The notes under the pieces are model-generated. The model ran no database searches, had not been told where the DNA came from, and was given only the letters and a program-made list of their open reading frames with translations. The position numbers and the translations under genes are program-made. Below, piece by piece: positions 12,961 to 29,143 of a stretch of DNA of 64,000 nt. Origin of the DNA: Druceiella hillmani (Eukaryota > Arthropoda > Insecta > Lepidoptera > Hepialidae); assembly GCA_039881145.1 (NCBI GenBank), contig JAYKKI010000139.1, positions 1,612,001-1,676,000 of the forward strand. The letters are read 5' to 3'. Every line of letters starts with the position of its first letter. The first letter of the stretch is position 1.

Positions 12961-13705
12961 AATGAATAGAAGCGAAGCAATAGTAATAATCATCAGGGGT
13001 AAACTGTTAGCCGTTGAAGAGTTTTATTCTCCAAATCCGAGGTCCAATATCAGATTTTACAAAGTAATAATTGACAGTAGCTTCTAAAATCTCTTGAATA
13101 AAAGATCTTGAATCACGGTTTATTTACAACCATCCGTTACGAAGTTGCATTGTTCATCTCGAGTGTAGTTATTTTGCACAATAACAACTACCAGTAGATA
13201 AAATATCTTGAATCACGTTTAATTTACTACCATCCGTTAACGAATTCCATTGTTCATCTTCAGAACTCATCATCTGAACCTGACGCGGTCGATGGTGTAG
13301 TTATTTTTAAAAGTAACAACTACTAATAGAAAATATCTTTAATCACTCTTGATTTACTGATATCCGTTATGGGGTTCCATTGTTCAACTCCAGAACTCAT
13401 CTCCAAATCCTAACCTGGTGAGTGGTGTAGTTATTTTGTGAAGTAACAACTATCCGTAGCAAATATCTTGAAACATTTTTAATTTCCTGCCATTCGTTAA
13501 GGAATGGAGTTCCTTCCAGGTATCAATTCCATCCGTTCAATTCCAGACCTCATCAACATACCATCACTCTGTTTATATGAAAGTATCTCTTTTTCAATAA
13601 AAGAAGAATCATTCAAGTTAGTCTTATAATTATCGCTTAATATAAATGTAAAAAAAGATTCTGACGAATAGAGAACCTCTTCCGTTTTTTGAAGTCGGTT
13701 AATTA
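12961..13705 (-). mobile_element. Nonautonomous repeat with GAAGTCGGTTAA end
   Basis: Read on the minus strand it starts at 13705 with 'ttaaccgacttcaaaaaacg', then 'gaggttctctattcgtcag' and 'gaaaaagagatactttcat'. This is the usual order of a widespread lepidopteran element. Its body contains a tandem array (13056-13560). The far end near 12961 is unclear. No protein is encoded. Confidence 0.65.
13056..13560. repeat. Tandem array, about four units of ~130 bp
   Basis: 'tgtagttatttt' starts units at 13164, 13296 and 13426, giving periods of 132 and 130. A partial unit precedes the first. Each unit repeats 'aatatcttgaatcac', 'tttactaccatccgtta', 'ttccattgttca' and 'cagaactcat' with substitutions. 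The array lies inside the element ending at 13705. Confidence 0.88.
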
Positions 13706-16549
13706 AATTGATATTTTACATAGTACGTTTAACGTTCGACTCATCAAAAATTAAAGAAAAATAAATGCATATAATCTAATACACACATCACCATAAGGTT
13801 TACTGCTATTTAATAATTACAATCATTCAAAATAATGACAGAAAATTTCAACGATATTTTGATTTAGTTATTATACATCGGAAACAAACAGTGAGAATAA
13901 TAAAAGTTGTTAAATATGGTCATAAGCAAATAACAGATATTTTTTGTAATCAATAAAGAAAAAGAAATTATTGAGTTATTAAATCAATTATTTTATTTTT
14001 CTCTAATTATTTTTAGACGATTTTGGCATTGAAATACCAATAGAAACAAAAGCAATTAAATGTACTACGAATTAAAACTTCGATTCCAATTAAACGACAG
14101 GAAAAAATATATATCATCATTTACGATTTCAATGTTTTCTCGCCTTAAAAGGCTGTAATAAAAAGATGAGATCGTTTGCTCAGATTATTCTTAATATCAT
14201 AAAAATTCAATAATCGTGACAATAAAATAATTTTCTCTTAAAAATAGTCGGGAATTGTTTAGTTAAATCGTTGTATACATTAAAACCTTACCACTATATA
14301 GCACAATACGTATTTCTCTATCCCATTAAACATTGATTGCTCCTCTACGTGAGCCAAGTGTTATCTCACTTGTCTTGTTCATTTGATGGCATAATATTTT
14401 TTGCATCGGCCCTGAAAATTTACCTCACGCCGTTAAAGAAGTTAATTTAAAAAATTGTGAAAAATTTTATGTGATTCAAAACGGCATTTTATATTATACA
14501 AGTTGAGTTAACTTGTTTACTTAAAATTGATTTTTAATGGAGTTCTTAAAGTTTATGGGATAATATCTTAAAGAACGCGGTAATTTTTGAATCGTTTCTA
14601 ATTACTTTACTTTATTCGATTATGAAACGACAGAATGAAGAAAATATACTCATATAAATATAATATTTATTTGGATGAAAATGCACTGAAACATTTACGG
14701 AAATCCTTCGGGATTTTGGTTTTTTACTTACGAAAATTAACGAGTTTACGTTTGGAATTAAATAAGGCTACATTGGGTCGATTCATTTCCCTTCATTATA
14801 ATATCTTAATTTTTAATTGTTTAGTTTATGTTTGAATAACAACATTATTTGTAGATGAAAAAACATTAAAATCAAAAAATTTACAATGCAAAATTTCCTC
14901 TGATCTAAGTGAAATCGCATATCATATACGTCGATTGCTGTGAACAAAAAGTAAAACAAACAAAATTGTTTGAACCACACATTGACATGTTATATTTTAT
15001 ACCGGTTTTATGATTATGACGTTATCGCCATGTTATATGGAAGTTATAAGAATATAAGAAATGAAATCAACAAGCAAGCTAGTCATTTATTGTGTTTCAA
15101 AATAGTCTCCGTGATACCTTACACATTTTTATATCCGATGAAATAACAGGGAGAAATAGCCGATCTACTCTTCCTTGCATAACTCTTTCACAGATTTTTC
15201 ACAGCCTCTTCTTTGTCCGGAAATCGTACGATTTGCGATTCGTTTTTATTCTTGGAACTAAATAGAAACTGCACTGTGCAAGTTCGGGTTTGTGTGATAG
15301 ATGGATTCATAATTTCTACATTCGACGTAGTGAGATAATTGTTCATTTATCTGGTTAATTATCATAATATTTATCTGGTTCATTATCATAATATCGTAAT
15401 GGGGAAGGAATTGATTGCGATTGCTTGGCTTTCGAACCTTTTTTGAAGTAGCTTCCCAGATTGCGGTAACCATTTTTTTCATAATAATCGTTTCACAATA
15501 ACCCGTCCGTCTGAACAAGTTTAATCAACTTTGTATGGAATTATTCAGACGGCCACACCAAGTGCGCCGACAGCCTCGCCATTTTTAGTTTGTTATAATA
15601 TACTCAGCCTTCATGGTTCCAGAGAATTTTAAATTTAGGTGACGCCCAAAATTTTTCTAACATTTTGTGACACCGATTAAAAATCTGGTGTGTTTAAACT
15701 TCGATCTAATCATGAGTTAAATCTAGAATAAAGTAAATATAATAAATTAATTCCATAATCATACAGATACCTAAACTTTCTCGATACTCTTGGTAATTTT
15801 GTTGTCTTTATCATGAGCTTCGCACCTTTTTCCTAATCTGATTAGTCGCTATAGAGGAGGTTGATTAAACAGATCATCACTAACGATAGTATGACCACTT
15901 TTAAACTATACTAATTTTTAACAATAGCACAGGATGATTCTTTCTAATAAAATGCCAATTGAAGATGGTTGTGTTTTGTTTGTTAGTAGAGTACATAATA
16001 AAAATTACGAAAGTCATCGGACGAATATTTTCTCGCGTTAAATACGTCTTCACGTGTTACATACAATTTTCAAATCGCCTCTGATCTATAGAAATCAAAT
16101 GACAAATTCAAGCAATATACCCCAATGGATTAGCAAACAATCGGACTTTGTTTAAATTTTTAATTTGTTTATTACTATACTTAGAAATGACCAGTTCCAA
16201 GGACTTCCCGTACATGTTTTTCGTCAATAATATCTGATACTAAAGTTATTGTCATTATTCAATTATTCGTGCTCTTCTATGTCTTGTAAGTTTTCCATAT
16301 TGACAATTTTTATCAGTAATTAATCGGATTTAAATAGAATTATTTAATTTATTATTTAATTTCAATTGTTTTTTATCCCTCAGACAAAATGCGCTAAACA
16401 ATTAAGACGCCAACTAATAATAAATAGGTCACGAAGCTAAACTAATTTTACAACCACCACAGCGCTATTTAAATTTGTCTAACTGATACATATGGCGGAT
16501 TTATTGCTACGATAGTAATCTCTTACAACTAACCATAACACCAGTCCAG
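13706..16549. other. AT-rich noncoding DNA
   Basis: Frames at 14635-14835 (+) and 15258-15518 (-) have no recognised domain. A short inverted repeat, 'ccgtctgaa' to 'ttcagacgg', lies near 15508-15555 beside a GC-richer patch (15550-15590) and may be an element end. Confidence 0.5.
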
Positions 16550-16660
16550 CACTGGCAGCATCCTCGACAAACGGCTGGGAATCGAGCCCGGGTCCCTGCG
16601 GTGCGCCATACCTCGAAGACCGTATGCCTCGTAATAAACCCAATACACCGCGGCGACGAC
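16550..16660 (-). mobile_element. tRNA-derived SINE-like fragment
   Basis: On the minus strand the segment reads 'ggtatggcgcaccgcaggga', then 'cccgggctcgattcccagcc'. The string GGCTCGATTCC differs by one base from the RNA polymerase III B-box consensus GGTTCGANNCC. The patch is much more GC-rich than its surroundings. No convincing A box or cloverleaf is visible, so a working tRNA gene is unlikely and a SINE fragment is preferred. Confidence 0.4.
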
Positions 16661-20560
<3,900 letters not shown>

Positions 20561-22217
20561 CTGAATATTAAGTGATCATAAGCTAATATTAATTTTCGAC
20601 AAATTTCTTCCAGAACCAATGTTTATTTAATTTCTACAAATACTTCTAAACTTTTCGTATTTACCACACTGTGTATTACTCTCAACGTTCAAATCAGACA
20701 CGCGTTGATCACATGACTCCAGTTCTATGTGAATCCCTGCAAGTAACACTATAAGTCATTTGCTACGAAACTAATCAGTAAATACGTCATGTCCCTTTCA
20801 GACCGGAAGTTTCATAATGTGGTGTAGAATTAGTACAATATGGATGTACATTTTTCTTCAAATATAGATATTTTTTTTTTATTTATGGAAAAGTGCAAAT
20901 GGTGAAAAATATTATTGAATTATCGATATGAATTAAGTGATTAAACAAATTCAACACCAAGTTTATATCAGCAAAGCGGTTAAACTTAACGAAACGTAGT
21001 GTTTTACTTGAACATATTTAATCAGCATTGGAATACTTCCAAATAAGCTGCCACAGTTGACAGAAAGACGCTATCGAAAATAAGTCTATATTTCCTATGT
21101 AGAAACTTATTAATAAAAGATAATATCTCTCTTGTTATGCTGATTTCTCTATGCATGAACGTACGCATGAACGTATCATTTCGTACGCAGGCGATATTCT
21201 AACATACAAGCCGCTAGTACACCATGCTTTGTTTACGCGAACCATTTCAAGCTGTTTTAACGTCTATATATCGAAGTAATAAATAAAATCCAAACAATTA
21301 TTTGTGGTATAACAAAGAATCTTGGATACACAAAACCAAATTTAACGCATGTGGCTCTACTAAGTATATATGGACCGAGTATATATGAGAGATATGTGAA
21401 CCTAAAAATCTTTGATTTTTACATTCACTAACTTACTGATAAGTTATCAAAACCTATCACATATTATCAGTATACCTAGAACTTTGAAGAGGAATTTATA
21501 ATATAAGTAGTGCTATGTATACACACAACAGAAAAAAATAAATAAATAACCAGAAAATGGTGAAAGTTTTCGCAATGCCTAAAAACCGGAAACAAACTTA
21601 AGTTTACGATTATTTTATAAAAATCCCTATGGAAGGGCAAAGTCTTCATAATTTGATCTAATTTGCTTTAAACTAATAAGAACTACAAATATCTTAAATC
21701 ATTGATCGGAATTCAAAATAATGAGGACAGTATAGTACAGTATAATAAAATTAATTTCGGCTGAGTTGCTTAATATTTTATTCAAAACGAGTTTTAATAG
21801 TCTGAGAGACAATGTAAGCTCTACGTATACATATTGATATGGTGCAGATCCCAGTTAAAAAATAATGGTATAAACTACTCTAAATAGAGGTTCATGTTTA
21901 ATAAAATAACAATACATTTTGCATATAAGTAAAACTTTGTTTCAGTTTAAAAAAAAATTTTTAAATACGTATCCTTGTGTATAAATTTTTTTATAGAATT
22001 TAAATTTAAATATATTTAGAATTTAAATTGAGCTTTCAACTAAGCAACTTTTTCATATTTAGTGGATTCCAGCGCAAGCTTCTTCTTAGGAATCTGAAAA
22101 ACTTAAACCGACTGTGTGTAAGAAAGATTCGATATTTAAGTCAGTATTAAATAAAAAAACTCATTTCGCTTTGTCCAAATAACATTTTAAATACAAGATT
22201 GATTGTGGAAATAAAGT
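20561..22217. other. AT-rich noncoding DNA
   Basis: 'gcatgaacgta' is repeated directly near 21153-21175. The plus strand at 21285-21425 has an unidentified uninterrupted frame that may be old transposon coding sequence. Nothing else is supported. Confidence 0.5.
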
Positions 22218-22570
22218 TGACAAAGTTCATTTTCGATAACAAGTTCATTTCTGTATTAAAAACTCAAGTTCTACAGTGAGCTCATTTATACATCTTGAAT
22301 TCAAGTCTGTAGCAATATCCGTATCAATTTCTGAATCAAAGAACCCAACTTAAAATTCATTTTCTGCATTAAGAAATTAAATTCTATACCAAGCTCCTCT
22401 ATATATCAGGAAGTTAAGTTCTGCAGTAATTTTCAAATAAATTTCTAAATGTACTCAGTTTCTATATCAAATTCATTTATGTATCATGAACTCAAGTTTT
22501 TAGCAATTATAGCTTCATTTTCTGTATCAAAGATCTCAACTTTAAGTTCATTTCCTGTAATAAAAACGTG
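22218..22570. repeat. Degenerate minisatellite, period roughly 110 with ~55-bp sub-units
   Basis: The segments 'aagttcatttctgtattaaa', 'aaattcattttctgcattaa', 'aaattcatttatgtatcatg' and 'aagttcatttcctgtaataa' recur. They alternate with related 'ctcaagttctacag', 'ttaagttctgcag' and 'ctcaagtttttag' blocks. Units are heavily diverged. No protein is encoded. Confidence 0.75.
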
Positions 22571-22870
22571 TAACTTAATAAAAATTATTGACGTAATTTG
22601 AAATTGGGATGAATATGGTTTCGATTTTCTTTCAAGTTTGTAATATATGAGTTTTACTCAAGATTTTCTGACCAAATATAAATTATTTCAATGAGAATTT
22701 TATGCAATATATAACTGGGCAAGCGCCACAATTTCACCCGCGCATAATTATCTCAATAATAAGTCTAATTACTTTAAAATTAGATATATTCCAAAATTCG
22801 CTACTCTGCCTCCACATTTATATATACAATCTGTGATCTGCCATAAGGTACATGCTTTGCGTACATGATT

Positions 22871-22914
22871 TTTAAAATGCAATCCATATATACATGTATG
22901 GATTGCATTTTAAA
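22871..22914. repeat. 18-bp perfect hairpin
   Basis: Arms 22871-22888 and 22897-22914 (tttaaaatgcaatccata and its complement) are perfectly complementary around an 8-base loop 'tatacatg'. The right arm runs directly into a (TA)n tract. Confidence 0.92.
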
Positions 22915-22932
22915 TATATATATATATATACA

Positions 22933-22990
<58 letters not shown>

Positions 22991-23000
22991 TATATATTAC
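22915..23000. repeat. (TA)n microsatellite
   Basis: TA run with a 'cattca' interruption near 22931. It decays into 'ataattatatatattacg'. Confidence 0.95.
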
Positions 23001-23579
23001 GTTGTATATACATATATATATTACGTTTCAAAAGTTTCATGTGATCGTAATTAAATTTTGTGAATAAAATATTATTTTTGTTATTTATTTAATAAAACCT
23101 TACAAACTCTATCTTGAATGAAAATAGTAACGCGAACATAACACAAGTAAAGAAAGTACAGTGATCAAGGACAATTCTAAAGGTAAATAAATTTTGACAA
23201 ATTTCAATTTCAATAAATACCTAACCGAGTTGTGAAGGTTTCAATTTAAAATTTTATTTCTCAAGGGCGATGATACAGAATTATGCAATTATTTTATTAT
23301 TGATCATTATATTCTACGAAATTAAATGAGACAGAGGTACAATCCCTACCAGTAATTACAAGTTCATAAATATCATTTCTTTTTTTAACGCTAGTTTTAA
23401 TTAAATTATATTTTCTGACAATAGAAAATTTCTGGATAGGATGTCCTGTTCTATATAAAATCTGTCTCTAGAGTAAAAGTAATTTTCTGAAAAATCTTGA
23501 CAGTAAATTATGCTAAATAAATTAATGTATATAAGTTTATTATGGTGAAAGAATACCAAACCAGTTACATAGAAAGACT
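23001..23579. other. AT-rich noncoding DNA
   Basis: No coding frame or repeat family recognised. Confidence 0.55.
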
Positions 23580-23940
23580 TATGAGAGAAGTAATTGAAAA
23601 AAAGAGTAATTGAAAGAAGACTGAGGGGCGTCGTGCTTCGGAGGTTTCGGAGGGAAGAGGAGGGTGACGAACGTCATAAAATTTAATATACTCATAAAAA
23701 GCTTAAATGGGAATGAGCTGGCTATGACGCCAGGAAGAAAGACTCATTATTCTAAGCGATCGAGGAATGGAGACCGTGGTGCGAAAGTGCCCAGATATAA
23801 GGCCTTATATGCGTTGATACTATGATATTCAAAAAACAGCTAAAGCGAAATTGTTTTAACAAGCGTAAAATCGAAAGGAATGGTACAGAATAAAGCATGC
23901 CTACACCTATGCTGCAGAACATGACTAAAGAAAATATAGG
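23580..23940 (+). pseudogene. RTE-type LINE relic, C-terminal end of the reverse-transcriptase ORF
   Basis: Non-LTR retrotransposons of the RTE type end in a basic tail after the reverse transcriptase, and this segment retains scraps of it. In frame from 23606 it reads IERRLRGVV, then LKWE*AGYDAR at 23702-23734, the position of the family's K-L-(K/R)-W-x-W-A-G-H-x-A-R motif. At 23872-23915, in another frame, it reads RKEWYRIKHAYTYAA, matching the terminal R-x-x-W-...-E-A-Y block. There are several stops (for example TGA 23714-23716) and at least one frame change. The segment is GC-richer than its flanks. It has no upstream RT domain, as expected for a 5'-truncated LINE. Identification is by motif pattern only. 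Confidence 0.6.
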
Positions 23941-26410
23941 AAACTAAATATCACGGCTGGATACAATTTCAAAATTATGGAATAAAATAAACTGGATATA
24001 GCTTTGCATATTATTTTCACATTATTTGCTATCAATTTTACCTCGTAAATATGTATGTAGACAAATTAATTATTATCCATATCGTAAATTAGTCAAAAAC
24101 CGTTATTTAAACAGTTTTTCGATACAGTTTATTGTAATTTGTATTCACTTATTTTTTTTTACTTATGTCAATATTAAAAGAATGTGAAGGAGTATGTCTC
24201 CACATATCTCTAAAATCAACTTAATGCAATGTTGAAAAAATAATACTATAATTTCTGCATACAACAGTTGATTTTATATGGGTTTTAGAAAAGTTCTCAC
24301 TCAATTACTCTCAATTAAATATGCCTGAATCAAAATGTCAAAAACGTGAAATCCTATAGGAGAATTTACTATAATGAGCTCGATAAACAGAATGATGTTA
24401 CCATCAATTTCATAATATTTAATATAAAATTAATTTATGTTTTCATGAAAATTACATAAAAGTACTCCCTCCCTGGCACCTTGACGTAAAATCTTCTTTG
24501 AAATCTTCTACCAGTCTTAAGTTTACAATTTTCATTATCCATTTCACTCTACGAGTTTGTTACTGACGCTTTCCCGAATTGCGACAGTAAGAGGCGTATA
24601 TTCGCCTTTCTACACTCACATCGTTTACGTCTCAGTGAGTTAATCTCGTATCACAATCATGATGGAAGCTTTGGTTAATGATTAATGTTTACACCATAAA
24701 TTGATGGAAAAAGAAATTTATTTCGAAGGTTTATAGCAGCGGGTGAAATATTGCTTTACCCGAGACTTAGTAACTCATGAGAGTTTGATACGTAACATTC
24801 AAATACAATTTTTATTTTTTTTTTGAAATGATATCTAGCTGTTAATAATGCTTAATTTATCATTATACTCATGATTTAGAGTATATATAACTCTGCCTAT
24901 AACACCTTATTGTTAATTTATATTTGTATAAATGAATAATTATGAAAGAAAATATATGGGTGGATATTTCCGCATGTATTTATGTACACCGTATCATCTG
25001 TCAATACATGTCATTCAGTTTCAAAAGTATGGTACCTTTGAAAGTTAATGATAAATTACGCCAAGAGATATTACGTCATATAAACCTTCCGCTATTACGT
25101 TGTTCTTATATTTGAGAGTAAATATATTATAGCTTTCGAATAGGATTTATATTTATATTGCTTTAATCATATAAAGAGCATATTCCATTCCATTCCGTTG
25201 TATTATATGTCACTTATAGTTACGTTCTCGTGAAAAATGTGGTGGTGAAGTTTAATAATAGAATGGCCTCCCCTATCACAACGAATCATAAATATTAATA
25301 CAGCCCTGTAAACTCAACACCTGTACTAACATTTTATGCCGAAAAACATCCAAAATAAATTACCTACACGACGACGCAGGTAACCTGCATAATTAATCTA
25401 GTCGAACTCAAGTTTAAACAGACAGAAAAGAAGACCTAGACAGAAGGCAATACATTTTTGCTTATAGTATATTTATAGGGAAGCTATTTAATAAATTTCT
25501 ATTTACAATTTTTTTAGGGGAGGAAAGATTTTTTATAGTAGCAAATCCATCTAAGTATGATTTTGTAAATAATATTTTTTTGAGTTTAGCAAGTAAAAAG
25601 TGGAATCAAAACATGTTAGACACCAAAATATTATCTTGCCTTTGGCTAATATATAAAAAATGTTTTAAAAAAGTATTATTTATATATTGAAATTTCAATC
25701 TTGGTCTACTAGTCCTGTGTAATCATAATCGTTGACTTGAAATAATCTCAAGTTATTACAATTTATCTGTATATTTATATACATTGCATATAGTTGGTCG
25801 GGTGTGTGCCTATATTCCAGTCTGCAGCCAAAACTACATACCGCAGACGAATGGCATTTATGCGTAGTAGTATCTTCAACCCTTTCATCGTGCACTATGG
25901 TGGTTACGCATCGATATCTCTAAGGGTGTTGAAGATATAGGATTGCAGATAGTCGCCCGCGAAAATGGGAGACTTTAAATATGAAAGTTTAAATTTTTTC
26001 CTAATCGAAAAACAGTAGTTTTTAACCTGGCGTTCCAACCATTATTATTTACCGAGTGGAAACCTGAATAATGGCATTGAGACAGATTTACAAACTCAAA
26101 ATCGCTATGCAAACTATTGAATGAGCTATGCTTGGTTTTTGTTTTGTATGATAATAATCGTTTCCTTTCCTAATTTGACATATAACTCAAATCGCCTACA
26201 TTCTTCAAAGTACAAACGAGCTAAAATTCTAATTACTCTATCAAGTTTTTTGTAAAACTTATGGAATAAACAAGTTTTAGGATGTAGACAACTTTTAAGA
26301 AAAGGTAGTGTAGGAAGCTAATTATTTGAGTAAAACAACGATTCACACAAGGCAGCTAGTAGAAATAATACGAAGAGAAACGAGACTAGGATTGGGCTCA
26401 ATTGTCCATT
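23941..26410. other. AT-rich noncoding DNA
   Basis: A more balanced patch at 25790-25960 has an imperfect dyad, 'atcttcaaccct' to 'agggtgttgaagat' (about 25870-25937), and a 66-codon minus frame without a recognised domain. Another GC-richer spot lies at 24560-24660. Neither is assigned. Confidence 0.5.
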
Positions 26411-26490
26411 TTTAAAGAGCTACGTCCAATAGTGGACAATAGTGGACTGATACGGGCCGCTGATAATGATGATAAATGATATATGTACAT
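26411..26490 (+). mobile_element. 3' tail of a lepidopteran-type LINE
   Basis: 'aaagagctacgtccaatagt', 'ggacaatagtggactg', then 'gggccgctgataatgatgat' resembles the 3' untranslated tail of abundant lepidopteran RTE-like LINEs, which end in gtccagcagtggac...ctgatgatgatgat. 'aatagtggac' is duplicated. No ORF remains upstream, so this is a 5'-truncated copy. Confidence 0.6.
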
Positions 26491-26492
26491 AC

Positions 26493-26496
<4 letters not shown>

Positions 26497-26552
<56 letters not shown>

Positions 26553-26559
26553 ATGTATG

Positions 26560-26653
<94 letters not shown>
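26497..26653. repeat. (TA)n microsatellite
   Basis: TA run with dispersed 'tgta' and 'tgtgta' interruptions, starting a few bases after the LINE tail. Frames of 61-84 codons on both strands are low-complexity artefacts. Confidence 0.97.
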
Positions 26654-29100
26654 AATGTATGGTCATGACCTTTATTTTAATTAAAATATTAATAAATTGA
26701 TCTGAATATAGCGATTTTGTTCCAAACTCTCGTTCAACTTAAAATAATTTACCACAGCTCATTTATAAAAGATAGATAAATGCTTTAGACCTTTAGAAGA
26801 CCTGCAATTTCGCGTATGCATTTATAGTGTATCTGTAATAGTTTTACCAGCTTACGTAAGGACAGCTATTTTTCTTTGACTGTATTGACATTATTAGCTA
26901 CGTCCTAAAAATTATAAAATATGCACCTGATATTGTGTAGCCTATTCTGATTTGAGAGCTGTACAATATTATATTGTGAAAGTTGCTAACAATATTATTA
27001 GTAGCTTGTGCTTGAATTTCTAAAAAAAACGAACAAACGAGATTTTCTTTTTAATTCCATTAGCAGGATATGTGAAACAAACTTGATATATGATTTGTGA
27101 AAATTTACTTTGTTTTCTGTATCTATTTTCCTAATAAAAGAAACAAAATATTGGACAAACTTTAATCATGCTGACGATGTGTGTTTAATTTTTATGTTTT
27201 TTTTGTATTTAATTTTAGATTTTTTTATCTTTTTTGAGTAGATCCTCAATGTTTTAAATTTTCGAGTAGTTTATTTTCATCAATTTTTTTACGGTTATTA
27301 ACATAAATTAAACTATTTGAATCGACCGTGTAGAATTGCCCGTGTTGAATTGAATTCACTAGACGCGTTCTTTAAATCATGTAGTACAAAATTGTGTAGG
27401 AATATTAATTTTCAAAAGTGGAAAAGTATTCTTTAATATTTATTCGTTGTAACCAAATTTCATCGTAATTATTATGTTTCATACGATAAACATATGAAAA
27501 TATATAAATTTTAAGAATTATTTCATTAATTTAGAAAATTTTTTAAAAGACAACAGAACATAATTTCAACATATATTCAATAGTTGATAACGGTGACCTT
27601 TTCATTTAATTGTCATGAAATCCTTAGATTTTATTTAAAAGGTATTCTATCAAATATCGACGATGTTATCAAAATTTTGATAAATACATAAATGAAGTGA
27701 AAATGTTATATAACATTTTATTCTTTGCCCAAAATTCTGTACAATTTCAAATATAAGATTGAGGGAAAAATTAGCTTTATAATATTTGTTTATTCTGATA
27801 AATAAATGAGTTGTTTTGTTATTCCAATGTGGGCTTAATTCTAAGTTTATTGAAGTATATTTACAATTGTTCCTTGAATCGTTACAAATTTCAAACGGCG
27901 GTCATAAAGTCCTAAACAGAAGCATATGGCCTGGCATTTCCCCAAAGCTTTCCGCATAAAAATAGAATAATAATTTTTTCTTCATAAGCATTTTAGTTAC
28001 CGTGAAAATTTGAAAGCTTTCCACAAATTTAGTTTTTTATTAAAATGGCACATATTTGAAAAAGAAAAATTATTTTAGCCTTTGAATATTTTTGGGGAAT
28101 GTTTTTATAACAAGAGAATTTTTTGGGATACTCAAAAATCAGTTATTTATTTGTTTGGGAAATTAATTTTCGAAGGTAGCTTTAAATATTGTAACGAATT
28201 AAATAGGAACTCTATAGTATTTTGATTTAGGATAAAGGCGTTTAAAGTTTTGAATCATTATTTATTCAAATCTACACATTCAATTAGTAGACTATACTTA
28301 AATATTATAACAGTTGACATAGTGCAGCGTTAAAGTAGAATCGCATATTAGAAATCTATGTAAAGGAATATATCACAGCAGCCTACTGTCAACAAATCTG
28401 GTATTATTTGTACTCTTATATGAACATCGATAAATATTAGGTGATATAAATTCTAAGCATAAAACTCATTTTCCTCACGGACTAATTACCGTAGTGAGTA
28501 GCAAAAACTGTACGTTGCAAAGATGAGTTCTCCAACAGCAGCTTACTGACAAAGAGCTTGTCGGCCGAGATCACACAGTAGGAAATGTTTTGCATCTAAT
28601 GCGTCGCCTATCAGACACTGCGTGACAGTGACGTTTCGTTTTGAATGTAACTAACGGTAAACAAACGGTAAACAAAATGTTATTTTAACATATCATGTTA
28701 AAATAAAATCTTGTTTTGTTATACGAAGTTAACTATTATTAAATTTACGTTAGATGTTTATGAAAATTATGGATAAAAGATTAGTAAATTAAATTAGGAT
28801 AAAAGTGAATCCCGTTTAATATTTTTTTTAATATAGTTTTGGTACCGCAATCGTTTAAACAGATGGCTTTCAAATTCTAACTTTTTTTAAATCTATCACA
28901 TTTTGTTTTGCAGACAATTTTCTGTTCAAAAATATGTTATTGTAATTAAAGTTGTGAAAATTTGGAATACCTTTTCAAAACTTTTTTATACATAACTAAG
29001 TTAATGTCGGGGTTTCGCTGTTCGCCAAACGAAATAAATTTTTGTTGTTTGGGATACATCAAAGGAAATACTCGGCATATTCATAAAAGACCCGGATATT
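26654..29100. other. AT-rich noncoding DNA
   Basis: A GC-richer spot at 28520-28640 (cagcagcttactgac, gtcggccgagatcacacag) is unassigned. Related 'cagcagcctactgtcaac' lies at 28377-28395, which may reflect a small duplication. Nothing coding. Confidence 0.5.
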
Positions 29101-29143
29101 GAGAGAGAGAGAGAGAGAGAGCGAGAGAGAAAGAGAGAGGGAG
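29101..29143. repeat. (GA)n microsatellite
   Basis: About 43 bases of GA with a few interruptions (gcga, gaaa, ggg). Confidence 0.96.

Noticed and set aside
21285..21425. Uninterrupted plus-strand frame reading IICGITKNLGYTKP, LINE-like in feel
   Set aside because: No diagnostic reverse-transcriptase or endonuclease motif; similarity is impressionistic.
28371..28395. 'tatcacagcagcc', resembling the start of the miR-2 family
   Set aside because: Identity covers only the first bases and no partner arm for a precursor hairpin is present.
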